A stretch of DNA of 64,000 nt from JAGDVO01 sp964590075 [NCBI: uncultured Aquificales bacterium] (GCA_964590075.1 CAZPXS010000003.1:1-64000); one strand, 5' to 3'; counted from the stretch's first letter, positions 1 through 10,169 are shown. The notes: a model not told the origin generated them from the sequence alone. Numbers and translations are program-made.

Positions 1-298
1 TTTATTTACCGATAGTAAAAGTATAGAAAAGTATTTTCTCGAAAGGACAAGGTCAGGTGCCATAATATTCGGAGATTGTCTAGTTCATTTTGTTTCACCA
101 TGGTTACCATTCGGCGGAATAGGTGAAAGTGGTATGGGTAAATACCATGGTAAGTGGGGATTTGAGTGTTTCACCAACGAAAAGGCCGTGATGGTAAGGC
201 CAGGCTGGCCTGATATTCCTATTCGTTACCCTCCCTATAGTACCTGGAAGTTAAGGCTTGTTAAATTTGTATCGAGGTTTTTGAATTTTGGAATCTAG
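1..298 (+). CDS. Aldehyde dehydrogenase, C-terminal fragment (partial at window edge)
   Basis: Only the last 98 codons are in the window, read in the frame beginning at base 2 and ending at the TAG at 296-298. The fragment contains the class-3 (fatty-aldehyde type) ALDH C-terminal signature WLPFGGIGESGMGKYHGK followed by a hydrophobic, basic tail (KLRLVKFVSRFL). In this family the enzyme oxidises medium- or long-chain aldehydes to acids with NAD(P)+, and the tail often tethers it to the membrane. The catalytic Cys and Glu lie upstream of the window. It is 22 bases upstream of an amidase and close to an acyl-CoA ligase, so a shared operon for converting aldehydes/amides to acyl-CoA is plausible (inference). 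Confidence 0.85.
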   Translation, partial: LFTDSKSIEKYFLERTRSGAIIFGDCLVHFVSPWLPFGGIGESGMGKYHGKWGFECFTNEKAVMVRPGWPDIPIRYPPYSTWKLRLVKFVSRFLNFGI

Positions 299-320
299 GG
301 CTCTATTGGGAGGATAGGAC

Positions 321-1796
321 ATGAATTACGATGAATACGTTAAATACGATGCCATAGATATAGCCAGCTTGATTAAAAGGGGTGAGGTAAAGGTAAGGGA
401 AGTTTTGGAAATAGCCATAGATCAGATAGAGAGGTTAAACACCGAGCTTAACGCAGTTACCTGTAAACTGTACGATTGGGCCTTGACATGGCTAAATAAA
501 GCCGATAGAGATGCTATCCTATACGGTGTACCTATACTGTTAAAGGACGGACTACACGATATAGAGGGGACCTGTTCCACTTTAGGCTCCAAGCTTTTAA
601 GGGATTACAAGGCTAAAAGGACTTCTAACTTTGTCAAAAAACTACTTAATGCAGGATGTATACCTCTTGGCAAAACTAACGTTCCAGAATTTCTCCTTAT
701 GGGAACTACGGAACCAAAGTTATTCGGCCCCACGAGGAACCCCTTTAATCCTGAATACTCTGCGGGAGGTTCAAGCGGAGGATCGGCCTGTAGCGTGGCA
801 TGTGGTATGGTTCCGGTTGCAACCGCTAACGATGGGGGAGGTTCCATAAGGATACCAGCCTCGATGTGTGGAGTGTTCGGCTTTAAACCTTCGAGATACT
901 TTACACCTATGGGGCCAGAGTTTTTCGATGTATGGATGGGCCTGGTATCAAACCATGTAATAACTAAAAGCGTAAGGGATAGCGCTCTATTTTTGGATGT
1001 GGAGTTTGGTTACGACGGCCCCATTCAGATTTCCAAACCCGTTGACTCATTCCTCAAGGAGCTCGATAAACCACTGAAACCCTTAAAGGTAGCTTTTAGT
1101 ACAAGATCTTATTTTGGCAAGGTGGATCCTGAAGTTGTCGATACAACTTTAAAAGTCGCAAAGATGTTAGAGGAATTAGGACACAGGGTAGAGGAGAGAT
1201 CACTAGATATTGAGTTCGATAAGCTCTACCATAGCTATATCGATGCTATGTTTGTAGAAATGTCCTTTATGTTTGATTATCTGAGTAAGGAACTAGGAAG
1301 GAAGATAACTCTAAGGGATGTAGAGCCGGCATCCTTTGTGCTTGCTAAGATAGGCGACAGATTACCGGCAAAGATTTGTAACAAGATAAAGCATCTATGG
1401 GATCAAACTGCCAATTCTTTGAGTATGTTCTTTAAGGAGTACGACGTCTATCTAACACCAACGGTCGCCAATCCCCATGTAAAACTCGGAAGTATAATAC
1501 CTACAAAACTCGAAGAGCTTGCGTTGGAGCTTGTTTCAACACTAAATCTAGTGGGTTTCATCAAGCCCATAGTAGAGAAGATTGCATTGAAGCAACTAAG
1601 CTTTTTCCCCTTCACACAAATAGCCAATCAAGCTGGACTTCCAGCGATGAGTGTTCCTGCTGGTTTAAGTTCCAGAAATATTCCAATCGGAGTTCATATG
1701 ATGGCAGGCTACGGTAGAGATTCGATGCTACTAAGACTAGCCAAACAACTCGAGGAAACACCGATCTGGTTTAAATTACCAAAATCACAAAAATAA
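321..1796 (+). CDS. Amidase-signature family amidohydrolase
   Basis: 491 residues, normal length for the amidase-signature family, which hydrolyses carboxylic amides with a Ser-cisSer-Lys triad. All three residues are visible: K75 (LLKDG), S151 in AGGSSGGSA and S175 in DGGGSIRIP, the last two being 24 residues apart as in fatty-acid amide hydrolase. There is no signal peptide, so it is cytoplasmic. The substrate cannot be read from sequence; the architecture resembles nylon-oligomer/6-aminohexanoate hydrolases and FAAH-like enzymes rather than GatA, and no gatB or gatC is adjacent. The start has a good ribosome site (GGGAGGATAGGAC-ATG). It lies between an aldehyde dehydrogenase and an acyl-CoA ligase, suggesting catabolism of an amide or acyl compound (inference). 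Confidence 0.85.
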   Translation: MNYDEYVKYDAIDIASLIKRGEVKVREVLEIAIDQIERLNTELNAVTCKLYDWALTWLNKADRDAILYGVPILLKDGLHDIEGTCSTLGSKLLRDYKAKRTSNFVKKLLNAGCIPLGKTNVPEFLLMGTTEPKLFGPTRNPFNPEYSAGGSSGGSACSVACGMVPVATANDGGGSIRIPASMCGVFGFKPSRYFTPMGPEFFDVWMGLVSNHVITKSVRDSALFLDVEFGYDGPIQISKPVDSFLKELDKPLKPLKVAFSTRSYFGKVDPEVVDTTLKVAKMLEELGHRVEERSLDIEFDKLYHSYIDAMFVEMSFMFDYLSKELGRKITLRDVEPASFVLAKIGDRLPAKICNKIKHLWDQTANSLSMFFKEYDVYLTPTVANPHVKLGSIIPTKLEELALELVSTLNLVGFIKPIVEKIALKQLSFFPFTQIANQAGLPAMSVPAGLSSRNIPIGVHMMAGYGRDSMLLRLAKQLEETPIWFKLPKSQK

Positions 1797-1807
1797 AGGG
1801 GGGTACC

Positions 1808-3454
1808 ATGAAAGCAGGTTTTTACGATTTTTCCTGGAAGTATAATCTAAACGTATGGAATCTACTTGAGAGAAGTTTCAAATGGGTACCAGATCAAGAG
1901 ATAGTTTATAGAGACAAGGTTAGGATCACTTATAAGGAACTGCTCAGTAGAGCTAAGAAACTCGCGAATCTACTTAGAAAACTCGGTGTTGAGAAAGGTA
2001 GTGTAGTTGGCGTCATGGACTGGGATAGTCATAGGTATCTGGAAAATTACATAGCGGTCCCCTCCATAGGGGCGATACTTCATACTATCAACATTAGATT
2101 ATCTCCGGAACAGATCATCTACACCATAAATCACGCAGAGGATAGGATAATATTGGCACACAGGGACTTCATACCCCTTTTAAAGGCTATCTCAAATATG
2201 CTGGAGACTGTGAAACACATAATAGTTATATCGGAAGGCGAAGAGATGGATCTTACAGGGATCCCAAACGTCTTGGGAGAATATGAAGAGCTTATATCCA
2301 AGGAGTCCGATGACTTCGAGTTTGACGATACTCTCGATGAGGAGACTGTAGCTACCTTATTCTACACGACGGGAACAACGGGACTACCAAAGGGAGTCTA
2401 TTTCACCCATAGACAACTCGTTTTACATACCCTTGCCGTAGGTCTATCCGCGAGTGCCTTCTTTAATCCCGTAGGATTCAACTATTCCGACGTTTATATG
2501 CCCCTTACCCCGATGTTCCACGTACATGCCTGGGGTATACCCTATGTCGCCCTGTTATTCGGTGTCAAATCCGTTTACCCGGGTAGATATGAGCCAGAGA
2601 TGATACTCGAACTGATAAAGAGGGAAAAGGTAACTTTCTCACACTGTGTCCCAACCGTTCTTCACATGATACTATCACACCCCAAGTCTAAAGAAATTGA
2701 TTTAAGTGGTTGGAAGGTGATAATAGGTGGTAGCGCCTTTCCGAGGGGACTATGTAAGGCTGCATGGGAAAGAGGGATAAGAGCTTCCACAGGCTACGGT
2801 ATGAGTGAAACCTGTCCAGTTTTAACCTTAGCCCAATTTAAGCCTCATATGAAAGATATGGATATGGAATCTATAGTCGAGTATGCTACAAAGACGGGTT
2901 TTCCCATACCACTTGTAAAACTGAGAATAGTGGATCAGGATATGCGGGATTTACCACCGGGGAAACATAACCTCGGAGAAATAGTCGTTAGAGCACCGTG
3001 GCTTACAAAGGGGTATTATAAAAGTGAAGAGGCATCAAAGGAACTATGGCGAGGAGGCTGGTTACATACTCAGGATGTCGCCTATATGGATGAGGAAGGT
3101 TACGTTAAGATAACCGACAGGTTAAAGGATGTTATAAAGACAGGTGGTGAGTGGATATCGTCACTTGAACTTGAAAGTCTTATTTCTCAACATCCAGCGG
3201 TTAGCGAGGTAGCCGTAATTGGTGTACCCGATGAAAAGTGGGGGGAGAGACCTTGGGCTCATGTCGTTCTAAAACCCGAATACAGAGACAAGGTTAGCGA
3301 GGAGGAAATTAAGAACTTTATGATGAAATTCGTCGAGTCAGGTGTAATAGAGAAATGGGCGATTCCAGATAGATTCATATTTTTGGATGAAATTCCTAAA
3401 ACAAGTGTGGGTAAGATAGATAAAAAGTTACTGAGGGCAAGATACCAATTTTAA
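1808..3454 (+). CDS. Medium/long-chain fatty-acyl-CoA ligase (AMP-forming)
   Basis: 548 residues of the ANL superfamily. The P-loop motif FYTTGTTGLPKG is near residue 185, the adenylation core motif STGYGMSETCP is near residue 330, and the hinge/thioester region GWLHTQDVAYMDEEGY with ITDRLKDVIKTGGEWIS is near 420-445. The C-terminal catalytic lysine lies in KTSVGKIDKK. It activates a carboxylic acid to acyl-AMP and then acyl-CoA. Overall it resembles AlkK/FadD-type medium-chain ligases more than acetyl-CoA synthetase. It starts 11 bases after the amidase with a strong AAAGGGGGG ribosome site and is the last gene before a terminator, so amidase and ligase are probably co-transcribed. The chain-length preference is unknown. 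Confidence 0.88.
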   Translation: MKAGFYDFSWKYNLNVWNLLERSFKWVPDQEIVYRDKVRITYKELLSRAKKLANLLRKLGVEKGSVVGVMDWDSHRYLENYIAVPSIGAILHTINIRLSPEQIIYTINHAEDRIILAHRDFIPLLKAISNMLETVKHIIVISEGEEMDLTGIPNVLGEYEELISKESDDFEFDDTLDEETVATLFYTTGTTGLPKGVYFTHRQLVLHTLAVGLSASAFFNPVGFNYSDVYMPLTPMFHVHAWGIPYVALLFGVKSVYPGRYEPEMILELIKREKVTFSHCVPTVLHMILSHPKSKEIDLSGWKVIIGGSAFPRGLCKAAWERGIRASTGYGMSETCPVLTLAQFKPHMKDMDMESIVEYATKTGFPIPLVKLRIVDQDMRDLPPGKHNLGEIVVRAPWLTKGYYKSEEASKELWRGGWLHTQDVAYMDEEGYVKITDRLKDVIKTGGEWISSLELESLISQHPAVSEVAVIGVPDEKWGERPWAHVVLKPEYRDKVSEEEIKNFMMKFVESGVIEKWAIPDRFIFLDEIPKTSVGKIDKKLLRARYQF

Positions 3455-3471
3455 AGGTATGGCAGAAGGAC

Positions 3472-3502
3472 TAAAAAGAGGGGCATTCCCCCTCTTTTTT
3501 TT
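3472..3502. terminator. Bidirectional Rho-independent terminator between convergent genes
   Basis: A perfect stem AGAGGGG/CCCCTCT with a short CATTC-type loop is followed by eight T on the plus strand and preceded by an A-run (T-run on the minus strand). It lies 18 bases after the acyl-CoA ligase stop and abuts the stop of the converging minus-strand membrane protein, so it can end both transcripts. Confidence 0.85.
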
Positions 3503-3695
3503 ACTTTTTAGAGAATATCCACCTATCCACAAAGTAAAAGATACAGGCACCGAAGGCCTGACCCACCATCAGGTTTGCCCATAGTGGCAATCTCTTTTCC
3601 AAGAACATCATAATAGGTAACATAACCCACGCCGATACCTGCCATCTAAGATGGTATAGGAGATACCTCTTCACTTTTCTACTCCTAAGATACAA
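3501..3695 (-). CDS. Small two-helix membrane protein of unknown function
   Basis: 64 residues with two predicted membrane helices (about residues 18-33 and 40-57), a basic N-terminus (RSRKVKRY) and the C-terminal motif FYFVDRWIF. Small proteins with a similar RWQ...FxVDRxIF pattern are widespread in bacteria, but I know of no function for them. It overlaps the 3' end of nadC by 11 bases and so belongs to the nad transcript. A link to NAD synthesis is not implied by anything other than position. The gene ends on the shared terminator. Confidence 0.6.
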   Translation of the reverse strand: MYLRSRKVKRYLLYHLRWQVSAWVMLPIMMFLEKRLPLWANLMVGQAFGACIFYFVDRWIFSKK

Positions 3696-4524
3696 ACTTC
3701 ATATTTATGTCTTTCCAAACCGCGTGATGAACGATGAAACCGCTTGATATATAGTCCACACCGGTTGAGGCAATTTCCCTTATGTTTTCAGGAGTTACAT
3801 TCCCAGATGCTTCCACCATAACCCTACCCTTAGCTATTCTAACAGCCTCTCTTAGTTCATCTATCCTCATGTTATCAAGTAGAACCATGTCGCACCCAGC
3901 TTCGATAGCTTCGATTAGTTCGTCTAAGTTTTTAACCTCCACCTCTATCTTAAGGGTAACTGGTACCCTCTCCTTTACCCTTCTTACCGCCTCCTTGATC
4001 GAACCTACCACCGATATATGGTTATCCTTTATCAAGACTCCATCAAACAAACCTATACGGTGGTTGTAACCGCCTCCAACTCTTACCGCATACTTTTCAA
4101 ATATCCTTAAACCAGGAGTTGTTTTCCTAGTATCAAGTAGTTTTGTCTCAAAGCCTTCGAGTTTTTTCACAACCTCTCTTGTAAGGCTCGCCACTCCAGA
4201 TAGCCTTTGAAGAAGGTTAAGTAGAGTCCGTTCTACACTTAAGATCGCACGGCTAGAACCGAAAACCTCCATTATAGCTTCACCCTTTTTAACCTCATCA
4301 CCATCCCTTTTAATAATGTTTACGGTGGCATCTCCATCGACCAGCTTAATCAACTCAATGGCTATATAGACCCCACAAAGTACAAGGTCCTCCTTAGCCC
4401 TAACGACGAATTTTCCCCTATCATCCATGCTGACGGTAGCTACCGTCGTAACATCCTGATAGTATATATCCTCAAGAAGAAATTGTTCCAGTATACGTCT
4501 TAGGAAAATCGGGTTAAAATCCAA
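3685..4524 (-). CDS. nadC: Nicotinate-nucleotide pyrophosphorylase (carboxylating), quinolinate phosphoribosyltransferase
   Basis: 279 residues, typical NadC length. It makes nicotinate mononucleotide from quinolinate and PRPP with loss of CO2, the third step of de novo NAD synthesis. The family core is visible: EDIYYQDVTT near the N-terminus, LNLLQRLSGVA, LDTRKTTPGLR, the KDNHI loop, the IEVEV strand, MLLDNM and the C-terminal glycine-rich SSGFIVHHA. It is third in the minus-strand operon nadB-nadA-nadC, 16 bases after nadA, and is followed by an overlapping small membrane gene. Having all three genes together shows the aspartate route to NAD is complete here. Confidence 0.95.
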   Translation of the reverse strand: MDFNPIFLRRILEQFLLEDIYYQDVTTVATVSMDDRGKFVVRAKEDLVLCGVYIAIELIKLVDGDATVNIIKRDGDEVKKGEAIMEVFGSSRAILSVERTLLNLLQRLSGVASLTREVVKKLEGFETKLLDTRKTTPGLRIFEKYAVRVGGGYNHRIGLFDGVLIKDNHISVVGSIKEAVRRVKERVPVTLKIEVEVKNLDELIEAIEAGCDMVLLDNMRIDELREAVRIAKGRVMVEASGNVTPENIREIASTGVDYISSGFIVHHAVWKDINMKFVS

Positions 4525-4540
4525 GGTTACCTCCCTGTTC

Positions 4541-5473
4541 TTAAAGACTAAGCATCCTAAGTATAGGAACCTTTGCTAACTCTATGATCTCTTCGTCGAT
4601 TCTTACCTCGTAGATATCTTCCTTTAATGACCTAACAAGCCTATCAAGCGTTATCATCTTCATCTGGTCGCATAAGGGAATAGGATCGGGCGTAAGTAAC
4701 CTCTTACTTATACCCTTCTTTCTAAGCCTTTCCTCTATGGTAAATATCATACCCGATTCGGTACCTACTATCACTTCTTCCGCGTCGACCTCTACTATAA
4801 AATCTATTATCTGAGATGTGGAGCCAACAAAATCAGCTATCTTTATAGTTTCCGGAGGGCACTCGGGATGTACGGCAACTACAGCCTCCTTAAATTTCTC
4901 TTTAACTCTGAGGATAGACTCCGGAGTTATCCTTTGGTGAACAGGACAGTAACCATTCCAGAGGGTTATGTTTTTACCGGTTTTAGCTTTACAGTATTCG
5001 CCGAGATTCCCATCGGGAACAAATAGGATCTTATCATGGTTCACCTTGTTAACCACGTCAACAGCATTTCTAGAAGTACATATTATGTCCGATAGAGCCT
5101 TAACATCCGCGGATGTGTTAACATAGGAGACAACATAGTAACCCTCACTTTCCTTCAATCTCTTTAGCTCATAGTAATCTATACTGTCAGCTAGGATACA
5201 ACCTGCCTTCCTGTAGGGTATCAAAACCTTTTTATCGGGATTAAGTATCTTTGCCATTTCCGCCATAAAGTATACACCACAAAACACTATAACGTCACAA
5301 TCGATCTTCACACACTGCCTTGCAAGTTCAAGGGAATCGCCTATAAAATCCGCAATCATCTGTATCTCGGGCCTCTGATAATAATGGGCAAGAATTATAG
5401 CCTTTCTTTCCCTCTTTAGCTTCTCAACTTCCTTTACCAACTCTAAACTTCCGTGTCCTTCCTGTAGTGACAT
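4541..5473 (-). CDS. nadA: Quinolinate synthase A
   Basis: 310 residues. It condenses iminoaspartate with dihydroxyacetone phosphate to quinolinate using an oxygen-sensitive [4Fe-4S] cluster. The three cluster cysteines expected from the Thermotoga enzyme are present: C65 (VFCGVYFM), C176 (WNGYCPVHQ) and C268 (PIPLCDQMK). The substrate-binding N-terminus [10 protein letters not shown] is intact. The start overlaps the end of nadB by 31 bases, so the two are translationally linked, matching the need to pass unstable iminoaspartate from NadB to NadA. Confidence 0.95.
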   Translation of the reverse strand: MSLQEGHGSLELVKEVEKLKRERKAIILAHYYQRPEIQMIADFIGDSLELARQCVKIDCDVIVFCGVYFMAEMAKILNPDKKVLIPYRKAGCILADSIDYYELKRLKESEGYYVVSYVNTSADVKALSDIICTSRNAVDVVNKVNHDKILFVPDGNLGEYCKAKTGKNITLWNGYCPVHQRITPESILRVKEKFKEAVVAVHPECPPETIKIADFVGSTSQIIDFIVEVDAEEVIVGTESGMIFTIEERLRKKGISKRLLTPDPIPLCDQMKMITLDRLVRSLKEDIYEVRIDEEIIELAKVPILRMLSL

Positions 5474-7020
5474 CCTCTACTCCCCCTATTTTTATATGCT
5501 GCCATGGCTATTATATAGCCTAAAAGTATTCCATTTCTGAGTTCAAGTAATGCTCTCGTTATCTTTGCTCTCCTATAAAACTCCTCTATCTCCCAGTATA
5601 GATGTCTTAAGTCAAATATGGCTCTCTTTAATCTCTTTTCGGTTCTCACAAGCCCCACATAGTTCCACATTATATGTCTAAGAGTGTTCCAATCCTGTTT
5701 TATAAGGGCAGGATCGGGATAGAATTCACCTGTATCTATCCAACTAACTGGAATAGGAATATCCCTCTTTAACTCACTCCAGTTGTCGGCTATCCTTTTA
5801 GCCGCCCTATAGCCAAAGACGAGACCCTCAAGTAGAGATGTGCTTGCAAGTCTATTTGCACCATGTAAACCGGTACAGGCTACTTCCCCAACCGCAAAGA
5901 GTCTCTTCATGGAGGTCTCAGCCCACATGTTGGTCTTTACACCGCCACAGGCGAAATGAACCGCAGGAACGACGGGAATAGGTTCTTTGGTTATATCTAT
6001 ACCGTATCTAAGGCAGGTTTGATAGATATTTGGGAACCTCTTCTTTATCTTTTCTGGTTCCATGTAACTTGCTATATCAAGTAGAACATACTCGTAACCG
6101 TGTTCCGTCATTTCCTCGTGTATTGCTCTTGCAACCACGTCCCTCGGAGCAAGAGAACCCAATGGATGGTATTTCTCCATAAAAGGTTTACCGTCGGGAG
6201 TCTTCAAAACGCCACCCTCTCCCCTTACCGATTCGGATATGAGAAATCTATCGGCATCCTTGTGGTACAAAGTGGTTGGATGAAACTGTATGTACTCCAT
6301 ATTTATAAGTTGGACACCAGCCCTATAGGCCATCGCAAAACCATCACCCGTGGCAGACTTTGGATTGGAGGTGTGTAGATATATCTGACCAAGCCCCCCA
6401 GTCGCAAGTATCGTGGCCTTTGCCAGAAATCTCTTTACCACTCCCTCTCTTATCGAAAAAACGTAAGCTCCTAGACATTCGGGTTCATCGTAAACATACA
6501 ATGGATTTTTGCAGTGGTACTGCCTCGTAAGTAGATCTATCGCCATATGTTCTGTAAATATCTGGATGTTCTTCCTTTCTTTCACATAGTTTAAAAGGGC
6601 AATCTCTATCGCCTTACCTGTAGAATCGTCGGAATGAATTATCCTTCTTACCGAATGAGCTCCCTCTTCGGTCAAATCGAGTCTACCTTCTTCATCCCTC
6701 GAGAATGGAACATTAAGCCTTTTTATCAGAACTTCCTCAACAAGGTAGGGACCAAGTTCCGCGATAACCCTTGCCGCTATGGGATTACTCGCACCAGCTC
6801 CAGCTTCTATTATATCCTTAACCAGTAACTCTGGAGAGTCATTCTCACCTTTGTAGATTATACCACCCTGGGCATAGTAGGTGTTAGATTCATAGGGCTC
6901 GGAACATTTCGTGATTATGTTAACCTTAAACCCGTTTTCCTCGAGAAATATGGCACTCGTTAGGCCTGCCACACCGGATCCTATAATAAGAACATCACTT
7001 TCCACTATATCCTTACTCAT
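5443..7020 (-). CDS. nadB: L-aspartate oxidase
   Basis: 525 residues of the succinate dehydrogenase/fumarate reductase flavoprotein family. The FAD Rossmann motif is at residues 10-17 ([10 protein letters not shown]). The flavin region YYAQGGI, the active-site stretch HPTTLY...[11 protein letters not shown] with its catalytic Arg, and the closing [20 protein letters not shown] are all present. It oxidises L-aspartate to iminoaspartate; in anaerobes fumarate can replace oxygen as acceptor (family knowledge). It is first gene of the nad operon and is divergent from tsaB. SdhA/FrdA is excluded because nadA and nadC follow and no histidyl-flavin partner genes are nearby. Confidence 0.93.
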   Translation of the reverse strand: MSKDIVESDVLIIGSGVAGLTSAIFLEENGFKVNIITKCSEPYESNTYYAQGGIIYKGENDSPELLVKDIIEAGAGASNPIAARVIAELGPYLVEEVLIKRLNVPFSRDEEGRLDLTEEGAHSVRRIIHSDDSTGKAIEIALLNYVKERKNIQIFTEHMAIDLLTRQYHCKNPLYVYDEPECLGAYVFSIREGVVKRFLAKATILATGGLGQIYLHTSNPKSATGDGFAMAYRAGVQLINMEYIQFHPTTLYHKDADRFLISESVRGEGGVLKTPDGKPFMEKYHPLGSLAPRDVVARAIHEEMTEHGYEYVLLDIASYMEPEKIKKRFPNIYQTCLRYGIDITKEPIPVVPAVHFACGGVKTNMWAETSMKRLFAVGEVACTGLHGANRLASTSLLEGLVFGYRAAKRIADNWSELKRDIPIPVSWIDTGEFYPDPALIKQDWNTLRHIMWNYVGLVRTEKRLKRAIFDLRHLYWEIEEFYRRAKITRALLELRNGILLGYIIAMAAYKNRGSRGCHYRKDTEV

Positions 7021-7090
7021 GTGGTACTCCCACTACCCGAGGGTCACAGAAACTCTAAAACATAAACCTAGGTTAGTCAAGAATATTGTA

Positions 7091-7119
7091 TTGATTAGCT
7101 AAGCTTTTAGATGTAAACT
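7091..7119 (+). promoter_or_regulatory. Candidate sigma-70 promoter for tsaB
   Basis: TTGATT at 7091-7096 and TAAACT at 7114-7119 are separated by 17 bases in the nadB/tsaB divergent gap. Transcription would begin at about 7126, immediately before the ATG at 7127, implying a nearly leaderless message. No counterpart as clear was found for nadB. Confidence 0.4.
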
Positions 7120-7126
7120 TAATCCT

Positions 7127-7789
7127 ATGAAGGTTGGAGGCTATATTCTTTCCATAAATACAGCAACAGTGCCTATAGAGGTAGCCTTTTCTGACGAGGA
7201 TGGGCTTGTATGCGTGGAAAAAAGTTACAGAGTTACCTCTACAAGTGTAGAACTATTCAAAATGATCTCCAATCTTATGGAATTTAAAGGAATCTCAAAT
7301 AGCGATATAAAAGCACTGGCCCTAACTATAGGTCCTGGATCCTTCACGGGAATTAGAATAGGTTTTGCCTTTACAAAGGGATTTGCCTATGCCCTTGACC
7401 TTCCGGTTATTCCCATCACCTCGCTTCATTCCATAGCTCTATCAAATCCTATTCCAGAAAGGCTCGTAACTCCCGTTATTCCGGCTAGAAGAGGTTACTT
7501 CTTCGCTTGCCTTTTCAGATACAGGGGATATACCCTTGAAAAATTAACGGATGAAAGCATCTATACATTTGATGATATAAAAAGATTTTCAAAATCAAGT
7601 ATTATTTTATCGAATTCTAACCTTGACTTGGATATAGATTATATTAAGATAAACTCAACAATAGAGGCTGTTAGTGAGTATGCCTGGAGGATGTTTAGAG
7701 AAGGTAAGGTTTCTAAGATATGGGAGGTGAAACCTCTTTACATAAGGCCATCCGATGCTGAGGAAAAAAGTGGCATCAGAGTATCTTAA
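7127..7789 (+). CDS. tsaB: tRNA N6-threonylcarbamoyladenosine biosynthesis protein TsaB
   Basis: 220 residues of the ASKHA fold. The motifs ILSINTA at the N-terminus and LTIGPGSFTGIRIG near residue 66 are diagnostic of TsaB, the scaffold partner of TsaD/TsaE in making t6A37 on ANN-decoding tRNAs. The rimI gene follows with overlap, a classic tsaB-rimI arrangement. The start is uncertain. The ATG at 7127 has no Shine-Dalgarno, whereas a GGAGG at 7135-7139 sits inside codons 3-5, five bases ahead of an ATT codon at 7145 that would give the usual short N-terminus. Leaderless translation from 7127 is the simpler reading. Confidence 0.9.
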   Translation: MKVGGYILSINTATVPIEVAFSDEDGLVCVEKSYRVTSTSVELFKMISNLMEFKGISNSDIKALALTIGPGSFTGIRIGFAFTKGFAYALDLPVIPITSLHSIALSNPIPERLVTPVIPARRGYFFACLFRYRGYTLEKLTDESIYTFDDIKRFSKSSIILSNSNLDLDIDYIKINSTIEAVSEYAWRMFREGKVSKIWEVKPLYIRPSDAEEKSGIRVS

Positions 7790-8279
7790 TATAAGGGAAG
7801 CTACTTTTAAGGATATATTTAGAATAGTTAAGATAGAAAGACAAAACTTTAGTAAACCATGGGGGTTTAGTGGTTTTAGTGCTGAACTTTTAAAGAAGGA
7901 TAACCTTTTTCTTGTCGCGGAAATAGAGGGGGAGATAGTTGGATACCTTGTTTGTTGGGTTCTCTTCGATGAAGCCTACATAGCTAACATTGCAGTTGAT
8001 ATAAACTATCAGGGTTCTGGAATTGGAAGTAGGCTGATAGAAGTTCTATTCGATATACTGAGGTCAAAGGGAGTAAAAAGGTGTACACTAGAGGTAAGGG
8101 TTTCAAATATAAAGGCACAAAGACTTTACAGTAAATTTGGTTTTAAAGTGCTTGGAATCAGAAAGAGATTGTACCATGACGGAGAGGACGGTTTTGTGAT
8201 GGAGGCTATTATTCCTGAAAACATAAATCTAAAGGAGGTGTGTTATGAGGGAAGAGGAGATCATCCAAAAGCTGATTGA
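7770..8279 (+). CDS. rimI: Ribosomal-protein/N-terminal alanine acetyltransferase RimI-like
   Basis: A single GNAT domain with the acetyl-CoA loop [10 protein letters not shown] and the C-terminal motif [18 protein letters not shown]. RimI acetylates N-terminal alanine of ribosomal protein S18 and other proteins. I place the start at GTG 7770, giving 169 residues, because a GAGG at 7760-7763 lies six bases upstream. An in-frame ATG at 7755 would add five residues without a good ribosome site. It overlaps the tsaB stop by 20 bases and its own 3' end overlaps the next gene, so three genes are translationally coupled. Confidence 0.87.
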   Translation: MASEYLNIREATFKDIFRIVKIERQNFSKPWGFSGFSAELLKKDNLFLVAEIEGEIVGYLVCWVLFDEAYIANIAVDINYQGSGIGSRLIEVLFDILRSKGVKRCTLEVRVSNIKAQRLYSKFGFKVLGIRKRLYHDGEDGFVMEAIIPENINLKEVCYEGRGDHPKAD

Positions 8280-8475
8280 GAGTAACGAAGAATTTAGAAA
8301 ATTGAAGGAAGAACATGCGAAGCTTGAGGAAAAACTGGAAGAGTACAACAAGAAAAAGTACCTCACTGTAGATGATGAGAGAGAAGTAAAACTTATAAAG
8401 AAGAAAAAGCTCGAGTTAAAGGATAGAATGAATGAGATTATAAATATGGTTAAGCGTGGTGAGATAAACCTGTAG
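8245..8475 (+). CDS. Small coiled-coil DUF465/YdcH-like protein
   Basis: 76 residues, almost entirely charged helix: two Lys/Glu-rich segments around a short [11 protein letters not shown] turn followed by [12 protein letters not shown]. This is the antiparallel helical hairpin pattern of the DUF465 (YdcH-like) family, whose function is unknown. A very strong AAAGGAGGTGTGTT ribosome site lies inside the end of rimI, with which it overlaps by 35 bases. An unusual Ser/Phe-rich reading of the opposite strand is a shadow of its Lys/Glu codons. Confidence 0.75.
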   Translation: MREEEIIQKLIESNEEFRKLKEEHAKLEEKLEEYNKKKYLTVDDEREVKLIKKKKLELKDRMNEIINMVKRGEINL

Positions 8476-8500
8476 TTTGAAGTAAAGGCTGGGGGAAAGA

Positions 8501-10168
8501 ATGAGAAGTGAAGAGATAAAGAGAGGTATTGAGAGGGTTCCACATAGATCACTTTTATATGCAACAGGCCTACCTCGAGAAGCTATAGATAGACCATTCA
8601 TAGGTATCGTGAGTAGTTTTACCGATCTAATTCCTGGACACGTGGAAATGAGAACACTCGAGAGATGGATTGAGAAAGGGATCCATTCGGGAGGGGGATA
8701 CGCCTTTATCTTCTGTGTACCTGGTATATGTGATGGTATAGCTATGGGTCATAGTGGAATGAAGTACTCTCTTCCTTCGAGAGAGCTTATAGCCGATATT
8801 ATAGAATGCATAGTTGAGGCTCATAAACTCGATGGACTGGTGTTTCTTACAAACTGCGACAAAATCACACCAGGAATGCTAATGGCCTGTATGAGACTAA
8901 ACGTGCCGTCCGTATTCGTCACAGCAGGACCCATGCTTTCGGGAAGGATAGGAAAAAGGAGGCTATCCCTCGTTAAAGACACCTTTGAGGCGGTTGGAAG
9001 GTACAAGGCAGGGTTGATAGATAAGGATGAGTTAGAGTTGTGTGAGTTAGAGGCCTGTCCCGGTGGCGGTTCCTGTCAGGGACTCTATACTGCGAATACA
9101 ATGGCCTGTGTAACGGAAGCTCTCGGTCTATCTCTACCAGGATGCGCAACGGCCATATGCGGTCTCGCCAAAAAGAAGAGGATAGCCTATGAATCCGGTA
9201 TCAGGGTTGTGGAACTCGTCAAGAGAGGGATAAAACCACTTGATATAGTCACCGAAAAGTCATTTAGAAACGCTATAAGGATAGATATGGCACTTGGCGG
9301 ATCTACGAACGCTGTTTTACATATAATGGCGGTAGCAAAGGAAGCAGGTGTTAACATAACCTTAGATGACTTTGATAGGATAAGTAGAAACACTCCCCAT
9401 ATAGTTAGTTTGCAACCGGGCGGTGAGTATCTGATGGAGGACCTCGACTCTGCAGGTGGTATACCTGCCGTTATGAAGAGACTGAGGGATCTTCTGGAGG
9501 ACGCACCTACGGTAAGTGGCTTGAGTATATACGAGATAGCCGATAGAGCGAGGATTTTCGATGAGGAACTTATAAGAACCCTCGATAATCCCTATCATAA
9601 GGAGGGTGGTATTGCGGTACTATATGGAAGCCTTGCGCCTGATGGGGCCGTAATAAAACAGACTGCGGTAAGCGACAGAATGAAAGTTTTCAAGGGTAAG
9701 GCAAGGGTGTTCGATAGAGAGGAGGACGCTTTAAGCGCCATACTCGGAGGCGAGATAAAACCGGGTGATGTTGTCGTCATAAGGTATGAAGGTCCAAAGG
9801 GTGGCCCTGGTATGAGAGAGATGCTTGCGCCAACAAGTAGTATAGTAGGTATGGGTCTATCCGATTCGGTTGCTCTGATTACCGATGGCAGGTTCTCCGG
9901 AGGAACTCAGGGACCATGTATAGGTCACGTATCTCCTGAGGCTCAGGAAGGTGGTCCTATAGCTCTTGTTAAGGACGGAGATGAAATATATATAGATATT
10001 CCTAATAGGAGACTCGATCTTTTGGTTGAGGATGAGAAACTGGCAAAAAGAAAAAGTGAATGGAAGCCTATTGAGAAGAGAGTCAAAAGAGGGTACCTGG
10101 CAAGATACAGTGAGTTTGTTACCAGCGCTTCAACTGGTGCTGTATTCAAGGATATAGCGGGGAGGTAA
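8501..10168 (+). CDS. ilvD: Dihydroxy-acid dehydratase
   Basis: 555 residues. It dehydrates 2,3-dihydroxy-isovalerate and -methylvalerate to the 2-oxo acids of valine and isoleucine synthesis with an Fe-S cluster. Cluster cysteines sit in [11 protein letters not shown] and [29 protein letters not shown] near the C-terminus is the family signature. It is the first gene of an ilvD-ilvB-ilvN-ilvC block whose intergenic gaps are 1 to 12 bases. There is no leader peptide or attenuator upstream; the gap to the DUF465 gene is only 25 bases. An Edd (6-phosphogluconate dehydratase) assignment is less likely given the ilv neighbours. Confidence 0.95.
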   Translation: MRSEEIKRGIERVPHRSLLYATGLPREAIDRPFIGIVSSFTDLIPGHVEMRTLERWIEKGIHSGGGYAFIFCVPGICDGIAMGHSGMKYSLPSRELIADIIECIVEAHKLDGLVFLTNCDKITPGMLMACMRLNVPSVFVTAGPMLSGRIGKRRLSLVKDTFEAVGRYKAGLIDKDELELCELEACPGGGSCQGLYTANTMACVTEALGLSLPGCATAICGLAKKKRIAYESGIRVVELVKRGIKPLDIVTEKSFRNAIRIDMALGGSTNAVLHIMAVAKEAGVNITLDDFDRISRNTPHIVSLQPGGEYLMEDLDSAGGIPAVMKRLRDLLEDAPTVSGLSIYEIADRARIFDEELIRTLDNPYHKEGGIAVLYGSLAPDGAVIKQTAVSDRMKVFKGKARVFDREEDALSAILGGEIKPGDVVVIRYEGPKGGPGMREMLAPTSSIVGMGLSDSVALITDGRFSGGTQGPCIGHVSPEAQEGGPIALVKDGDEIYIDIPNRRLDLLVEDEKLAKRKSEWKPIEKRVKRGYLARYSEFVTSASTGAVFKDIAGR

Positions 10169-10169
10169 T

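Noticed and set aside
8229-8564. Minus-strand Ser/Phe-rich ORF
   Set aside because: It is a shadow of the Lys/Glu-rich DUF465 gene, which has a strong ribosome site and a recognisable fold.
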